Positions 46,332 to 56,084 of a DNA stretch of 64,000 nucleotides are shown piece by piece. This DNA comes from Marinomonas posidonica IVIA-Po-181. GTDB lineage: Bacteria; Pseudomonadota; Gammaproteobacteria; Pseudomonadales; Marinomonadaceae. The stretch covers positions 2,281,001 through 2,345,000 of the forward strand of contig NC_015559.1 of the NCBI RefSeq assembly GCF_000214215.1, read 5' to 3'. The stretch's first letter is position 1, and each line of letters starts with the position of its first letter. A program made the position numbers and the translations under genes. The notes beneath the pieces are model-generated. The model was not told where the DNA came from. It made no database searches and worked only from the letters and a program-made list of their open reading frames with translations.

Positions 46332-47266
46332 AGCACCTCAAAACCGACTTAACCGCACCGATTCCTGGCAGCCGCTGGCGTCATATACTCAGCGGGGTGG
46401 CTGGCGACAAGCTGGCCATGCTGGCCTTATTCACCTTTCTGTTTTATTGCCTTGTGGCCTTACTGGCCCCTTTGGTTGCCCCCTTTGATGTTGATGATCC
46501 AACCTTTATGGATTTATTAAACGCGGAAATTGCTCCGAGCTGGATCAGCCATGATTATCGTTTTTTACTTGGCACAGATGGACAAGGTCGGGATCTATTA
46601 TCGGTTATTTTATATGGCACTAGACTGTCACTCACCATTGGTGTTTGTGCTGTCATTTTACAAGCCAGCATTGGCATTTGCATTGGTCTCATTGCAGGCT
46701 ATTTGGGCGGACGTATTGATAACTTTTTAATGCGTTGTGCGGACATCCAACTGTCCTTTTCTAATATGATGGTGGCCATCGTTTTTCTAGCGGTTTTCCA
46801 ATCTCTATTTGGTGTCGCTATGTATCAACAGCTGGCCATGCTGATTCTAATTTTGGTGATCGGACTCACTGAATGGCCACTATTTGCACGCACCATTCGA
46901 GCCTCAGTATTGGCCGAAAAGCAAAAAGAATATGTTGATGCTGCTCGAATAATGGGCATCAGTCAAAAACGCATCATGTTTCGACACATTCTACCAAACA
47001 CCTTATCCCCTGTACTGGTAATTTTTACCGTTCAAATCGCCAACGCCATCGTGGCCGAAGCCGCTTTGTCTTTCTTAGGGTTAGGCATGCCTTCTACTGA
47101 GCCTTCCTTAGGTTCACTGATTTCAGAGGGCGTCGCTTACATGTTTGCGGGATCTTGGTGGATCTGTGTGATCCCAAGTATCACCTTGATCATTTTAATA
47201 CTGGCGATGAACTTACTTGGTGATTGGTTACGCGACCACCTCAACCCAAGGGCTTACAAAGACTGA
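46328..47266 (+). CDS. Peptide-type ABC transporter permease (DppC/OppC family)
   Basis: The 312-residue protein has the DppC pattern: an N-terminal helix (MLALFTFLFYCLVALLAPLV), then HDYRFLLGTDGQGRDLLSVI and a coupling loop RASVLAEKQKEYVDAARIMG. IVAEAALSFLGLGMPSTEPSLG follows near the C-terminus. It overlaps the upstream permease by 4 bp and is 2 bp from the first ATPase. Confidence 0.94.
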   Translation: MKHLKTDLTAPIPGSRWRHILSGVAGDKLAMLALFTFLFYCLVALLAPLVAPFDVDDPTFMDLLNAEIAPSWISHDYRFLLGTDGQGRDLLSVILYGTRLSLTIGVCAVILQASIGICIGLIAGYLGGRIDNFLMRCADIQLSFSNMMVAIVFLAVFQSLFGVAMYQQLAMLILILVIGLTEWPLFARTIRASVLAEKQKEYVDAARIMGISQKRIMFRHILPNTLSPVLVIFTVQIANAIVAEAALSFLGLGMPSTEPSLGSLISEGVAYMFAGSWWICVIPSITLIILILAMNLLGDWLRDHLNPRAYKD

Positions 47267-47268
47267 TT

Positions 47269-48267
47269 ATGAATTTGTTAAGTGTCGAGCATTTAAACGT
47301 CAATTTTCATTTTAAGAAGCGAGAACTGGCCGCTCTTATTGATGTTAGCTTTACTCTAAAACGAGGCGAGCGTATTGCCATCGTGGGTGAGTCTGGTGCG
47401 GGGAAATCCATTTTAGGTTTCTCCATCGTCAACTTGATTAGCAAACCGGGCTATATTCACTCGGGGGCCATTAAGTTAGAAAATAAAGACATCACCAGTA
47501 TGAATTTGCGCCAACTGCAAGAGATTCGAGGCAAGCGCATTGCGATGATTTTCCAAGACCCAATGATGACCTTAAATCCCGTCATCACAATTGGCGACCA
47601 ACTGGTGGAAACCATTCGCAGTCACACCAAAATCAACTATAAAGATGCACGAAACATTGCCATTGAAAAACTTAGAAATGTCCAAATTGCCTCACCAGAA
47701 AGGCGTTTTGATCAATACCCACATGAGCTATCTGGCGGTATGCGCCAACGCGTCATCATCGCTTCTGTGTTGCTGTTAAACCCAGACATTATCATTGCCG
47801 ACGAACCCACTACCGCTCTGGATGTCACCATTCAAGCGGAAATATTGCAATTACTACTAGCCATCTGCCGAGACAATGGTGTTGCCTTGGTTCTAATTAG
47901 CCACGATCTAGGGGTCGTATCAAAAGTCGCTGAACGCACCTTGGTTATGTATGCAGGCCAAATCGTCGAAGAAGGACCAACCTTAGAAATCATCAATGAT
48001 CCACAGCACCCTTACACCCAAGGCCTGTTAAATGCGTTACCTCAAATGGCCCTGCCAGGCCAAAGATTAAACCAGATTAAAGGCAGCATGCCGTCTTTAG
48101 CAGAACGACCAAACGGTTGTGCTTTTCATCCACGTTGTCCGTATGCCACCGATAAATGTCGCAGCGAACAACCTGAATTCATTTACAGCGGCGTCTCCAG
48201 TGTTGCCTGCTTCATGGTAGAAGACATGCTCGATGAATTTAACCAACATGATGAGGGGCTTGTATGA
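47269..48267 (+). CDS. Peptide-type ABC transporter ATPase (DppD/OppD family)
   Basis: The start MNLLSVEHLNV at 47269 gives 332 residues. Walker A is GESGAGKS, the Q-loop FQDPMMTLNP, the signature LSGGMRQR, Walker B IIADEPTTALD, and the H-loop LISHDLGVV. The C-terminal oligopeptide extension has the Cys motif GCAFHPRCPYATDKC, which in relatives can bind an iron-sulphur cluster. It forms a heterodimer with the next ATPase. Confidence 0.95.
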   Translation: MNLLSVEHLNVNFHFKKRELAALIDVSFTLKRGERIAIVGESGAGKSILGFSIVNLISKPGYIHSGAIKLENKDITSMNLRQLQEIRGKRIAMIFQDPMMTLNPVITIGDQLVETIRSHTKINYKDARNIAIEKLRNVQIASPERRFDQYPHELSGGMRQRVIIASVLLLNPDIIIADEPTTALDVTIQAEILQLLLAICRDNGVALVLISHDLGVVSKVAERTLVMYAGQIVEEGPTLEIINDPQHPYTQGLLNALPQMALPGQRLNQIKGSMPSLAERPNGCAFHPRCPYATDKCRSEQPEFIYSGVSSVACFMVEDMLDEFNQHDEGLV

Positions 48268-49274
48268 CGCGCCCTCTTATTCAAATCAGCGGTCTTGAAA
48301 AAGCCTTTTCGTCCGACGCAGGTTGGTTAGGACAGTGGCGTATACCTGGTAAAAAAGGTCGAGGAAAACCAGATCAAGTCTACGCCCTAAATGGCGTAAA
48401 CCTCACCATTCATCAAGGTGAAACCCTCTGTGTGGTTGGCGAAACAGGCTGTGGTAAATCCACCCTAGCTCGAGTTATCATGGGGCTGGATGAACCAAGT
48501 GCCGGTGAAATTCACTATTTAGATCAACGCATTGACTGTCTCAACAATCGTCAACGAATGCTGTTCCGTCGTCGCATGCAAATGGTTTTCCAAAACCCTT
48601 ATGCATCATTAAACCCGCGTATGACGGTATATCAAACATTAAGCGAACCCATTGCCTTTCACAATCCGCAACTGTCTCGCGTTGAAGTCGATGAACAGGT
48701 GGAAGCATTACTGGAATCCGTTGGCATCACCGCCAACAGTTCAGACCGATATCCCCATGAGTTCTCAGGTGGTCAACGTCAACGAATCAGTTTGGCGCGA
48801 GCCTTGTCTGTCGAGCCAGAATTCATTGTCGCAGATGAACCCCTCTCGGCATTAGACGTTTCTGTTCAGGCACAAGTGCTGAATCTAATGATGGACAAAC
48901 AAAAAGAATACCATCTTAGCTACCTTTTCATTACTCATGATTTAGCCGTGGTTGAACATTTTGCCAATCGAGTGGCGGTGATGTATCTTGGCCGCATCTG
49001 CGAGTTAGCCAACACCCGTACTTTATTTAGCACACCAAAACACCCTTATACCCAAGCCTTATTATCGGCCATTCCTAGACTGGATAGTACGGCCGCCGAA
49101 CCAATCCGACTGATTGGTGAAGTACCAACGCCCACTGAAAAACCCATTGGCTGTGTTTTCCAAGCTCGCTGCCCCTATGCAAACCCACGTTGCTATAGCG
49201 AGTCTCCAGAGATGAAATTACAAAGTGATGGCAGCAGTGTCGCTTGCCATGCCATTGAGGAGGATCGCTTATGA
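48264..49274 (+). CDS. Peptide-type ABC transporter ATPase (DppF/OppF family)
   Basis: The 336-residue protein has Walker A GETGCGKST, Q-loop FQNPYASLNP, signature FSGGQRQRI, Walker B IVADEPLSALD, H-loop FITHDLAVV, and the C-terminal GCVFQARCPYANPRC. Its ATG overlaps the previous stop (ATGA). The N-terminal insert LGQWRIPGKKGRGKPDQVYA before the ATP site is normal for the DppF branch. Confidence 0.95.
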   Translation: MTRPLIQISGLEKAFSSDAGWLGQWRIPGKKGRGKPDQVYALNGVNLTIHQGETLCVVGETGCGKSTLARVIMGLDEPSAGEIHYLDQRIDCLNNRQRMLFRRRMQMVFQNPYASLNPRMTVYQTLSEPIAFHNPQLSRVEVDEQVEALLESVGITANSSDRYPHEFSGGQRQRISLARALSVEPEFIVADEPLSALDVSVQAQVLNLMMDKQKEYHLSYLFITHDLAVVEHFANRVAVMYLGRICELANTRTLFSTPKHPYTQALLSAIPRLDSTAAEPIRLIGEVPTPTEKPIGCVFQARCPYANPRCYSESPEMKLQSDGSSVACHAIEEDRL

Positions 49275-49311
49275 TGTTGTGCATCCGTCCTATCATTTGG
49301 AGAGCCATACT

Positions 49312-50250
49312 ATGGAAATAAGATGGCTTGAAGACTTTATCGCACTGGCTAAAACCCGCCATTTTTCTCGGGCGGCTGACGAACAAAATGTTACCCAGCC
49401 GACCTTTAGTCGCCGTATAAAACTGCTGGAAGAAGAGATGCGAGTCACCTTGATTGATCGCAATACCTTGCCTTTGTCTCTTACCCCTGCTGGTGAAGTC
49501 TTTTTACAAACTGCAGAATTAATCACCCGACAAATACGAGACACCAAAGAATGCTGTCAAGAGATTCGTAAACAAGAAGAATCACAGGTCCGTTTCGTTA
49601 CCACTCAAACCCTGTTCCTAAGTTTTTACAAAGACATGATTGAGCCGTTTTGTCAGAACATTGAAATAGATCTAGACATCAATATGAAATCCAGTTCTTG
49701 GCTTGGAAATGACTTCGTCAATGCTCTGGTAAACCAACAATCTGACATTATGATGTGCTATTGGCATCCTGCCATCAACTTCATTCGTACCCTAGATGAT
49801 GAACAATATGAACATCTCGTCATCGCTAAGGAGACTCTGATCCCTTGCAGTGCGACGGACCAAACCGGAGAACCGAAATTTACCTTGCCGGGCGCTAAAA
49901 GAAAGCCGCTACCCTATATAGGCTATTATGAAAATTCCTTCTTACAGCCGGTGATACACCATCACCTACAGCGTCAGCGAGACATACCTCAGTTACAAAC
50001 CCTGTCCGAGAATTATCATTCTGTGAGCATTAAAGCCATGGTAAAAGAAGGCTATGGCATTGGCTGGATTCCGCACAGACTGATGATGGACACGTTAAAT
50101 TATGGCAAGGTCGCACTGGCTGGAGAAGAGAATTGGCACATTCCATTAGAGATACGTTTGTATCGCTCTAAGTTCAACCAGAACCCGAACTTAACCCAAT
50201 TCTGGGAGGCACTAAAACAGCACATTGCTCGGGACGGTTTGTTGAATTAA
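49312..50250 (+). CDS. LysR-family regulator at the end of the peptide ABC operon
   Basis: From the ATG at 49312 (GGAG upstream) the protein has 312 residues. The HTH is EIRWLEDFIALAKTRHFSRA and NVTQPTFSRRIKLLEEEM, followed by a substrate-binding domain (YHSVSIKAMVKEGYGIGWIP). It resembles the HypT/YjiE branch in its opening and C-terminal pattern, which is only a similarity. It lies 37 bp after the last ATPase on the same strand and probably controls the operon. Its 3' end overlaps the GGDEF/EAL gene by 4 bp. Confidence 0.88.
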   Translation: MEIRWLEDFIALAKTRHFSRAADEQNVTQPTFSRRIKLLEEEMRVTLIDRNTLPLSLTPAGEVFLQTAELITRQIRDTKECCQEIRKQEESQVRFVTTQTLFLSFYKDMIEPFCQNIEIDLDINMKSSSWLGNDFVNALVNQQSDIMMCYWHPAINFIRTLDDEQYEHLVIAKETLIPCSATDQTGEPKFTLPGAKRKPLPYIGYYENSFLQPVIHHHLQRQRDIPQLQTLSENYHSVSIKAMVKEGYGIGWIPHRLMMDTLNYGKVALAGEENWHIPLEIRLYRSKFNQNPNLTQFWEALKQHIARDGLLN

Positions 50251-51866
50251 GAATCGTTGGATTCGTTTAGTGCCAAAATCATTGGGTCACTGCTCATGGA
50301 ACTGGCACCAAACGCTTTACTGAATAAATAACCTTGACCAACATCACAACCAAACTGACGCAGTAAATTAAGCTGATCTTCGTTGGCAATCCCTTCTGCA
50401 ATTACCCTCAAGCCCAGCTTGTGACTCAAGCTAATAATGGCATTGGTCAGCGCGGCATGACTTTGATCTTCAATAATGTCGCGAATAAAGACCTGATCAA
50501 TTTTTATCGAATGAAAAGGCAAATCTTTCAAATAACTGAGGCTTGAGTAACCGGTACCAAAATCATCAATCGCCAGACTAAAACCAAGCTGACTCATTTT
50601 TCGTAATAGCTCAGCACAGCCCACCGCATCTTCGATCAGAATGGACTCCGTCACTTCAATTTCAAGGGATTTCGGATTGACCTGATAACGGTCTAGCAAG
50701 GTCAATAAATTGGGAAGAAAATCCACCCGTTTTAGCTGAGCTGCTGAACAATTAACGGCTATGGGCGGTACTTTCACGCCCTGATTTTGCCATTCAACAA
50801 TGTGGCGAAAGGTTTGTTCAAACACCCATTCACCTAAAGGCAATATGATGCCAGACTGTTCCGCAATTGGTACAAATTCAGCAGGCGACACATTGCCTAG
50901 CTCTTCATCATTCCAACGCAATAAGGCCTCTAACCCGACACATTGTTGTGAATCAAGATCCACTTTAGGCTGAAAATGCATTTCTAGTTGCTCATTTTCA
51001 ATGGCTTGGCGTAAACGGGTTTCAATCCTCACATTACGAGCAAAACGACGTCCCATGTCACCATCGTAGAAATGATATGTCGCTCGGCCCGAACGCTTAG
51101 CTTCATAAACAGCTAGATCGGCATTTTTAATCAGTGTCATGGCATCTTTGCCAAATTCTGGGTATAAGGCCACACCAATCGAACAACCAATGTTTAATGT
51201 CAGGCCATCAATAAAATACGTCTGACTAACTTGTTGAATGACTTCTTTTGAAAGAGACTCTAAATGGGAGATAGGTTGATTCGGCTGAGCTTCTAACACC
51301 ACCAGAAAGGCATCGCCACCAAAATAGCCAAGCAATGCTTGATCAGGGAACACAGAGGTAAGACGCTGAGCCACTTTAGCCAAAAGCTTGTCACCTACCT
51401 CATGACCAAAGGCTTCATTGATGGTTTTAAAGTGATCCAAATCCAGCACAAAGGTCGCCAACCATTTTGATTCTTTCTGACATACTGCAATCCGTTCGGT
51501 TAACAATTGCTGTAACTTGTAACGGCTTAATAACCCAGTCATTGGGTCTACTTCAACATCTTGATTAGCAAGCGCTAATGCATGTCGATGCATTCTATTC
51601 AAGCGATGAACAAAGCTACTAAGGCCGACGGCTAACAAGATTGAAATCAAACAAGGACTGATCACAAACAGCCAATTCACGCCAGTCAATCGTCCTTCTA
51701 ATGGAAATGCATGATTGCTTGTCCCCAAGACATATTCAAGTAACTCAAGATCATGTTCAATATGACTGGTTTCCGCCCAATATATGATCAAGCTGGTTAC
51801 TAAGCCACTGAAAAACACCAACCCAAAAACGAAAAATGGAGACTTCTTACTCACAACCTTACTCAT
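50247..51866 (-). CDS. Membrane GGDEF/EAL protein, probable c-di-GMP phosphodiesterase
   Basis: The 539-residue protein from the ATG at 51866 has two membrane helices (~10-32 and ~67-87) around a short periplasmic loop. A GGDEF domain follows with the active site changed to GGDAF, so cyclase activity is unlikely. The EAL domain keeps its key residues: GLEALLRW, NCSAAQL, EVTESILIED, IDDFGTGYSS, IKIDQVF, AEGIANEDQ and GQGYLFSKAF. The protein should hydrolyse c-di-GMP, with the GGDAF domain possibly sensing GTP. An in-frame extension to 51959 lacks a ribosome site. Confidence 0.92.
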   Translation of the reverse strand: MSKVVSKKSPFFVFGLVFFSGLVTSLIIYWAETSHIEHDLELLEYVLGTSNHAFPLEGRLTGVNWLFVISPCLISILLAVGLSSFVHRLNRMHRHALALANQDVEVDPMTGLLSRYKLQQLLTERIAVCQKESKWLATFVLDLDHFKTINEAFGHEVGDKLLAKVAQRLTSVFPDQALLGYFGGDAFLVVLEAQPNQPISHLESLSKEVIQQVSQTYFIDGLTLNIGCSIGVALYPEFGKDAMTLIKNADLAVYEAKRSGRATYHFYDGDMGRRFARNVRIETRLRQAIENEQLEMHFQPKVDLDSQQCVGLEALLRWNDEELGNVSPAEFVPIAEQSGIILPLGEWVFEQTFRHIVEWQNQGVKVPPIAVNCSAAQLKRVDFLPNLLTLLDRYQVNPKSLEIEVTESILIEDAVGCAELLRKMSQLGFSLAIDDFGTGYSSLSYLKDLPFHSIKIDQVFIRDIIEDQSHAALTNAIISLSHKLGLRVIAEGIANEDQLNLLRQFGCDVGQGYLFSKAFGASSMSSDPMILALNESNDS

Positions 51867-52028
51867 TCCACCTACCATAATGTATGTGATTCTTAACACT
51901 TTATCTGAAATAACGTTAACTCTACCTAAAAACCCTAATACGAACACGGAATATCTCATTGAAAAGGGTATTTATCTCATTTTTCTGCTATTCTCTGGCA
52001 AAATTTTATTCAACTAGACAGGCCTTTT

Positions 52029-53411
52029 GTGACCCAATTCCAAGACACTCTCAAGCAACAATTACCCAGTAAACTGACCACTCTGCTTTCAGACATGGGA
52101 TTTACCCGGTTCACACCGATTCAGGAGCAAAGTTTGCCAGCCATTATGGATGGCAAAGACATTCTGGCACAGGCTCAAACCGGGAGTGGTAAAACACTTG
52201 CTTTCGCCATAGGCGTGTTGCTTAAAATCAACCCGCGCTTTTTTGGCGTTCAAGCCTTGGTCATGTGCCCTACTCGAGAATTGGCAGATCAAGTGTCAAA
52301 AGAAATCCGTAAAGTGGCGCGTTTTCAAGAAAACATCAAGGTATTGAGTCTCTGTGGCGGCATGCCATTTGGTCCGCAAATTAACTCGTTAGAACACGGC
52401 GCTCACATTGTGGTCGGTACACCTGGCCGTTTAATGGAACATTTGCGCAAAGGCACATTGCGCTTAAACGCTTTAAGTACTTTGGTGTTAGACGAAGCCG
52501 ATCGCATGCTGGACATGGGCTTTGTCGACAGTATTCGCGAAGTGGTTGAGTTAACCCCAAAAGAGAAGCAAACCCTACTATTCTCTGCCACCTATGGTGA
52601 TAACATTGAAGCGCTGAGTGCTGAATTTCAACGCCAGCCCATCAGCATCAAGGTAGAAATACAAGAAGACTTAAAGCCCAACATCGAACAGTTCTTTGTA
52701 CGTAGCGAAAACGCCAACAAAACCACGGCGCTGTTAAGCTGTTTACAACATTTTGCTCCGCGCCAAGCCATTGTGTTTTGTAATACCAAAGCGGAGTCAC
52801 AACTCGTCGCGGACTGGTTAGATGATCACAAAGTAGCGGCACAAGCCATTCACGGTGATTTGGAGCAAAAGCAACGAGATCAAGTCTTAGTGCGATTCAG
52901 TAACCAAAGTAGCTGTATCTTAGTGGCAACCGATGTGGCAGCCCGTGGCATCGATGTGAAAGAGGTTGATCTGATCGTCAACTATGACACCACTCGAGAC
53001 ACAGATGTGCATACTCACCGTATTGGCCGAACTGGCCGTGCTGGCGCCGCCGGTGTCGCCGTCAATTTGATTACCTCAAAAGACGATTATAAAGTGCGCG
53101 ACATTGAAAGTCGTTTTGACATCAAAGCCAATTTTATCGAATTAGACGAAGCGGATCCGACGTATCGCCTGATACCGGAAAAAACCACAATCGCCTTCGA
53201 CGCTGGCCGCAAAAATAAGCTTCGCCCTGGCGACATACTGGGCGCTTTAACCGCTGGTCTAGGGTTAGACAAACAACAAGTGGGCAAAATAGATATTTTC
53301 GATTTTCATGCTTACGTAGCCGTTGATAACCAAGTGGCCAAAAAAGTGGTGAAAGCATTGGAAAATAAAAAGATCAAAGGCCGTAATATTCGTGCGAGGA
53401 TTTTAAGGTAA
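52029..53411 (+). CDS. dbpA: DbpA, 23S rRNA-directed DEAD-box helicase
   Basis: The 460-residue protein starts with GTG at 52029. Motifs: FTPIQEQSLPAIM, AQTGSGKT, PTRELADQ, DEADRMLDMGF, FSATYGD and HRIGRTGRAG. The C-terminal domain (KNKLRPGDILGALTAGLGLD, GKIDIFDFHAYVAV) is the RNA-recognition fold of DbpA, which targets hairpin 92 of 23S rRNA during 50S assembly. The vanZ-like gene follows after 2 bp. Confidence 0.94.
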   Translation: MTQFQDTLKQQLPSKLTTLLSDMGFTRFTPIQEQSLPAIMDGKDILAQAQTGSGKTLAFAIGVLLKINPRFFGVQALVMCPTRELADQVSKEIRKVARFQENIKVLSLCGGMPFGPQINSLEHGAHIVVGTPGRLMEHLRKGTLRLNALSTLVLDEADRMLDMGFVDSIREVVELTPKEKQTLLFSATYGDNIEALSAEFQRQPISIKVEIQEDLKPNIEQFFVRSENANKTTALLSCLQHFAPRQAIVFCNTKAESQLVADWLDDHKVAAQAIHGDLEQKQRDQVLVRFSNQSSCILVATDVAARGIDVKEVDLIVNYDTTRDTDVHTHRIGRTGRAGAAGVAVNLITSKDDYKVRDIESRFDIKANFIELDEADPTYRLIPEKTTIAFDAGRKNKLRPGDILGALTAGLGLDKQQVGKIDIFDFHAYVAVDNQVAKKVVKALENKKIKGRNIRARILR

Positions 53412-53413
53412 TC

Positions 53414-53806
53414 ATGATGACAAGGATGTACGCGCTGATTCAGCCCCCCTGGTTACAGCTCGTTGGTTTTTTAGTCGGCTTCATTGCCATTAGTATTGCC
53501 ACTTTAACGCCAATGGAACAACTCCCTGCGGTTCCTGGTTCAGACAAACTTCATCATGTCATTGGCTTTGGGGGCTGGGCATTGATGTGTGCGTTTGGTC
53601 CTTATAAACGCTTTTTATACCTATCTCTGTTCATTTTTTTATGGGGCGGTGTAATTGAATTGATTCAACCTAGCGTCAATCGATATGGCGAATGGCTAGA
53701 TTTTTATGCTGATGCTCTAGGTGTTTGTCTCGTTGTCATCATTCGAGCTACTTTAATCTATCGCGCTAAAATTCACCAACTTAGTGAAAGCCAAGACAAC
53801 AACTGA
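53414..53806 (+). CDS. VanZ-like small membrane protein
   Basis: The 130-residue protein has four hydrophobic segments with the VanZ-family motifs: IATLTPMEQLPAVPGSDKLH, HHVIGFGGWALM, and WGGVIELIQPSVNRYGEWLD before a last helix. VanZ itself gives low teicoplanin resistance; most chromosomal members have no known role. It is 2 bp after dbpA and 42 bp before guaD. Confidence 0.85.
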   Translation: MMTRMYALIQPPWLQLVGFLVGFIAISIATLTPMEQLPAVPGSDKLHHVIGFGGWALMCAFGPYKRFLYLSLFIFLWGGVIELIQPSVNRYGEWLDFYADALGVCLVVIIRATLIYRAKIHQLSESQDNN

Positions 53807-53848
53807 TAAAGTATAACCGTTTGGTCAAATATTTTAGAGAGAGATAAG

Positions 53849-55150
53849 ATGACGCAATTAAAAGCTTGGCGTGCGGCCATTGTTCACTGTATTGCAGACC
53901 CAAAAGACGTCGGCACAGAAGCGGCTTACGAATATTTTGAAGATGGAATATTGGTTGTCGATGGCGATAAGATTCATGCACTAGGCGATGCCAATACCTT
54001 ATTACCGAATTTACCAGACTCTCTCCAAATTGAGCATCATCCTAACGCCATCCTAACACCAGGATTGATTGACACCCATATTCATTATCCACAAACGGAT
54101 ATGATTGGCTCTTATGGCGAACAATTACTAACTTGGCTTAATACCTATACTTTCCCAGAAGAAGCCAAATTCAGCGATAAAGATCATGCTCGTGATGTCG
54201 CGGAGCGCTTTTTAGCTGAGTTGTTACGTAATGGTACGACGACGGCTTTAGTCTTTGGCACCGTTCATAAGGTGTCGGTTGATGCTTTTTTTGAAGCCAG
54301 CCAAGTACATAATTTGCGTATGATTTGTGGCAAGGTCATGATGGATCGCAATGCTCCTGATTACCTTACCGATACGCCTGAAACAAGTTACCAAGAAAGC
54401 AAGCAACTGATTGAGAAATGGCATAACAAGGGCCGCTTACACTACGCCATCACGCCAAGATTTGCGCCAACCAGCTCTGACCAGCAACTTGCATTAGCGG
54501 GTAAATTACTCAGCGAATATGATGATGTTTACTTGCACACACACTTATCTGAGAACAAAGATGAGTGTGCTTGGGTACAAGAACTCTTCCCTAACAGCAA
54601 GCACTATCTGGATGTCTACGACCAAAACCAACTGCTAAGTGAACGCTCTGTTTTTGCCCATGGCATCCATTTGTGTGATCACGAATACCAAAGATTGAGC
54701 GAAACGGGATCGGCAATTTCTTTCTGCCCAACCTCTAATCTGTTTATTGGTAGCGGCTTATTTAAACTCAGCAAAGCTGAGCAACATAACGTCAATGTTG
54801 GTTTAGGAACCGATGTGGGGGGCGGAACCAGTTTCTCAATGTTGCAGACAATGAATGAAGCCTACAAAGTCATTCAATTACAAAATGAAAACCTAAATCC
54901 TATCAAGTCTTTGTACTTATCCACCTTAGGTGGCGCAAAAGCACTCCGCCTCGAAGATAAAATAGGCAATCTAGCCGTTGGTAGTGAAGCGGATTTTATC
55001 CTCTTAGACAAGCAAGCCACGCCTTTACTGAGTTCGCGCTTAGCCTTATCAAAAAATATAGAAGAAAGCCTATTCGTGTTGATGACCATTGGGGATGACA
55101 GAGCCGTTCAAGCCACCTACTCTGCTGGCCAATGTGTCCATCGTCGTTAA
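53849..55150 (+). CDS. guaD: Guanine deaminase
   Basis: The 433-residue amidohydrolase turns guanine into xanthine. Metal and catalytic motifs are PGLIDTHIHYPQ, the family segment SYGEQLLTWLNTYTFPEE, YLHTHLSENKDE, FAHGIHLCDHEY and LGTDVGGGTSFSML. The ATG follows AGAGAGA. It is in line with the dbpA-vanZ genes and is followed by a 52-residue membrane protein. Hpt at 4 kb competes for the same base. Confidence 0.95.
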   Translation: MTQLKAWRAAIVHCIADPKDVGTEAAYEYFEDGILVVDGDKIHALGDANTLLPNLPDSLQIEHHPNAILTPGLIDTHIHYPQTDMIGSYGEQLLTWLNTYTFPEEAKFSDKDHARDVAERFLAELLRNGTTTALVFGTVHKVSVDAFFEASQVHNLRMICGKVMMDRNAPDYLTDTPETSYQESKQLIEKWHNKGRLHYAITPRFAPTSSDQQLALAGKLLSEYDDVYLHTHLSENKDECAWVQELFPNSKHYLDVYDQNQLLSERSVFAHGIHLCDHEYQRLSETGSAISFCPTSNLFIGSGLFKLSKAEQHNVNVGLGTDVGGGTSFSMLQTMNEAYKVIQLQNENLNPIKSLYLSTLGGAKALRLEDKIGNLAVGSEADFILLDKQATPLLSSRLALSKNIEESLFVLMTIGDDRAVQATYSAGQCVHRR

Positions 55151-55235
55151 AATATCATTAGTGTCATGAATAAGATGGAACAAGATGCGTTATTCATGAC
55201 ATTCTTCTCTCATATTACAAACGAGGTAAGCTAAT

Positions 55236-55394
55236 ATGCACTCTCAAGCCACCATTGCACTGGGCGCTTTTGCAATCTTTTTTGTTGGTATTGCATTAAC
55301 CATTTGCTTGGTGATGTTGAAAAAATTTCGCCAACAAAGCTCAAAAAAGAACACAATATCAACGGAAGCTGCCGATAAACCAAAAGACCATTAA
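55236..55394 (+). CDS. 52-residue single-pass membrane protein
   Basis: A short ORF starts at an ATG with GAGG 10 nt upstream. The peptide has one membrane helix (IALGAFAIFFVGIALTICLV, ~7-26), then a basic stretch (MLKKFRQQSSKK) and a polar tail ending KPKDH. The positive-inside pattern places the tail in the cytosol. Translation signals and composition make it credible, though I know no family. It is 85 bp after guaD, possibly on the same transcript. Confidence 0.6.
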   Translation: MHSQATIALGAFAIFFVGIALTICLVMLKKFRQQSSKKNTISTEAADKPKDH

Positions 55395-55425
55395 CTCAGC
55401 AGGAAATTCACCTAAGACCTTGTCG

Positions 55426-55929
55426 TTAAGGATAAAGTCGTACAATACCGGTTTTACCTTCGAAATCCCCCAGTATCCAAACCTTTTCGAACACATGCGG
55501 CTCTGGAATACTGATCAAATGTTCTAGCGCTTTAATGTCTTCTTGTCGCCAAGCCGGATGAGCATTACGTATTACCAGCCAAACCCGCTTTGTACGATAA
55601 CGTTTGCCCGCTTTATTCTCTAAGATCTTGTTCAAGGCCTTTAATAACCGATCTTCCACTGGCTCTTGCCTCAATTGAGCAAGCACTTGATGTGTTTGAG
55701 AGGTCAAATGTCGTCCAAGAATTTCCATTGCTTCTTCTTCTGAACCATATAAATGAGCGATTTCTAAATCGAGTCGTTCTCCCTCAAACATACATGACAC
55801 ATCTGGACGCATTGGGTCATTGTGCCATATGTGACGAATTGGCTTGCCGGTGTTTTTTTCATAACAACGCATAAAGAGTTTTGCGGCTTGATGCTCTAGC
55901 TCGATTTTCTCTCTCTCACTCTCTTGCAT
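55426..55929 (-). CDS. Unknown 167-residue cytosolic protein
   Basis: I do not recognise the family. The ATG at 55929 follows AGGGGGC. The N-terminal third is helical and charged (SEREKIELEHQAAKLFMRCY). A mid segment RPDVSCMFEGERLDLEIAHL has spacing that faintly recalls a PD-(D/E)xK nuclease core, and YRTKRVWLVIRNAHPAW could be a following strand. That is weak. The C-terminus ends in WILGDFEGKTGIVRLYP. It is convergent with the guaD unit and divergent from the efflux gene. Confidence 0.75.
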   Translation of the reverse strand: MQESEREKIELEHQAAKLFMRCYEKNTGKPIRHIWHNDPMRPDVSCMFEGERLDLEIAHLYGSEEEAMEILGRHLTSQTHQVLAQLRQEPVEDRLLKALNKILENKAGKRYRTKRVWLVIRNAHPAWRQEDIKALEHLISIPEPHVFEKVWILGDFEGKTGIVRLYP

Positions 55930-56084
55930 TGACGCCCCCTTGATACGGCATTAAGCGATTGTCCACTTCCTTATTTTATACACATAAACGCAAACTGAAC
56001 TTCATAAATCCTAAGTATAATATTAAATTATCTGAATTCATTTCTGGTGAGTTCTCAAGTTTAAATCATTCTTATGGAATCTAT

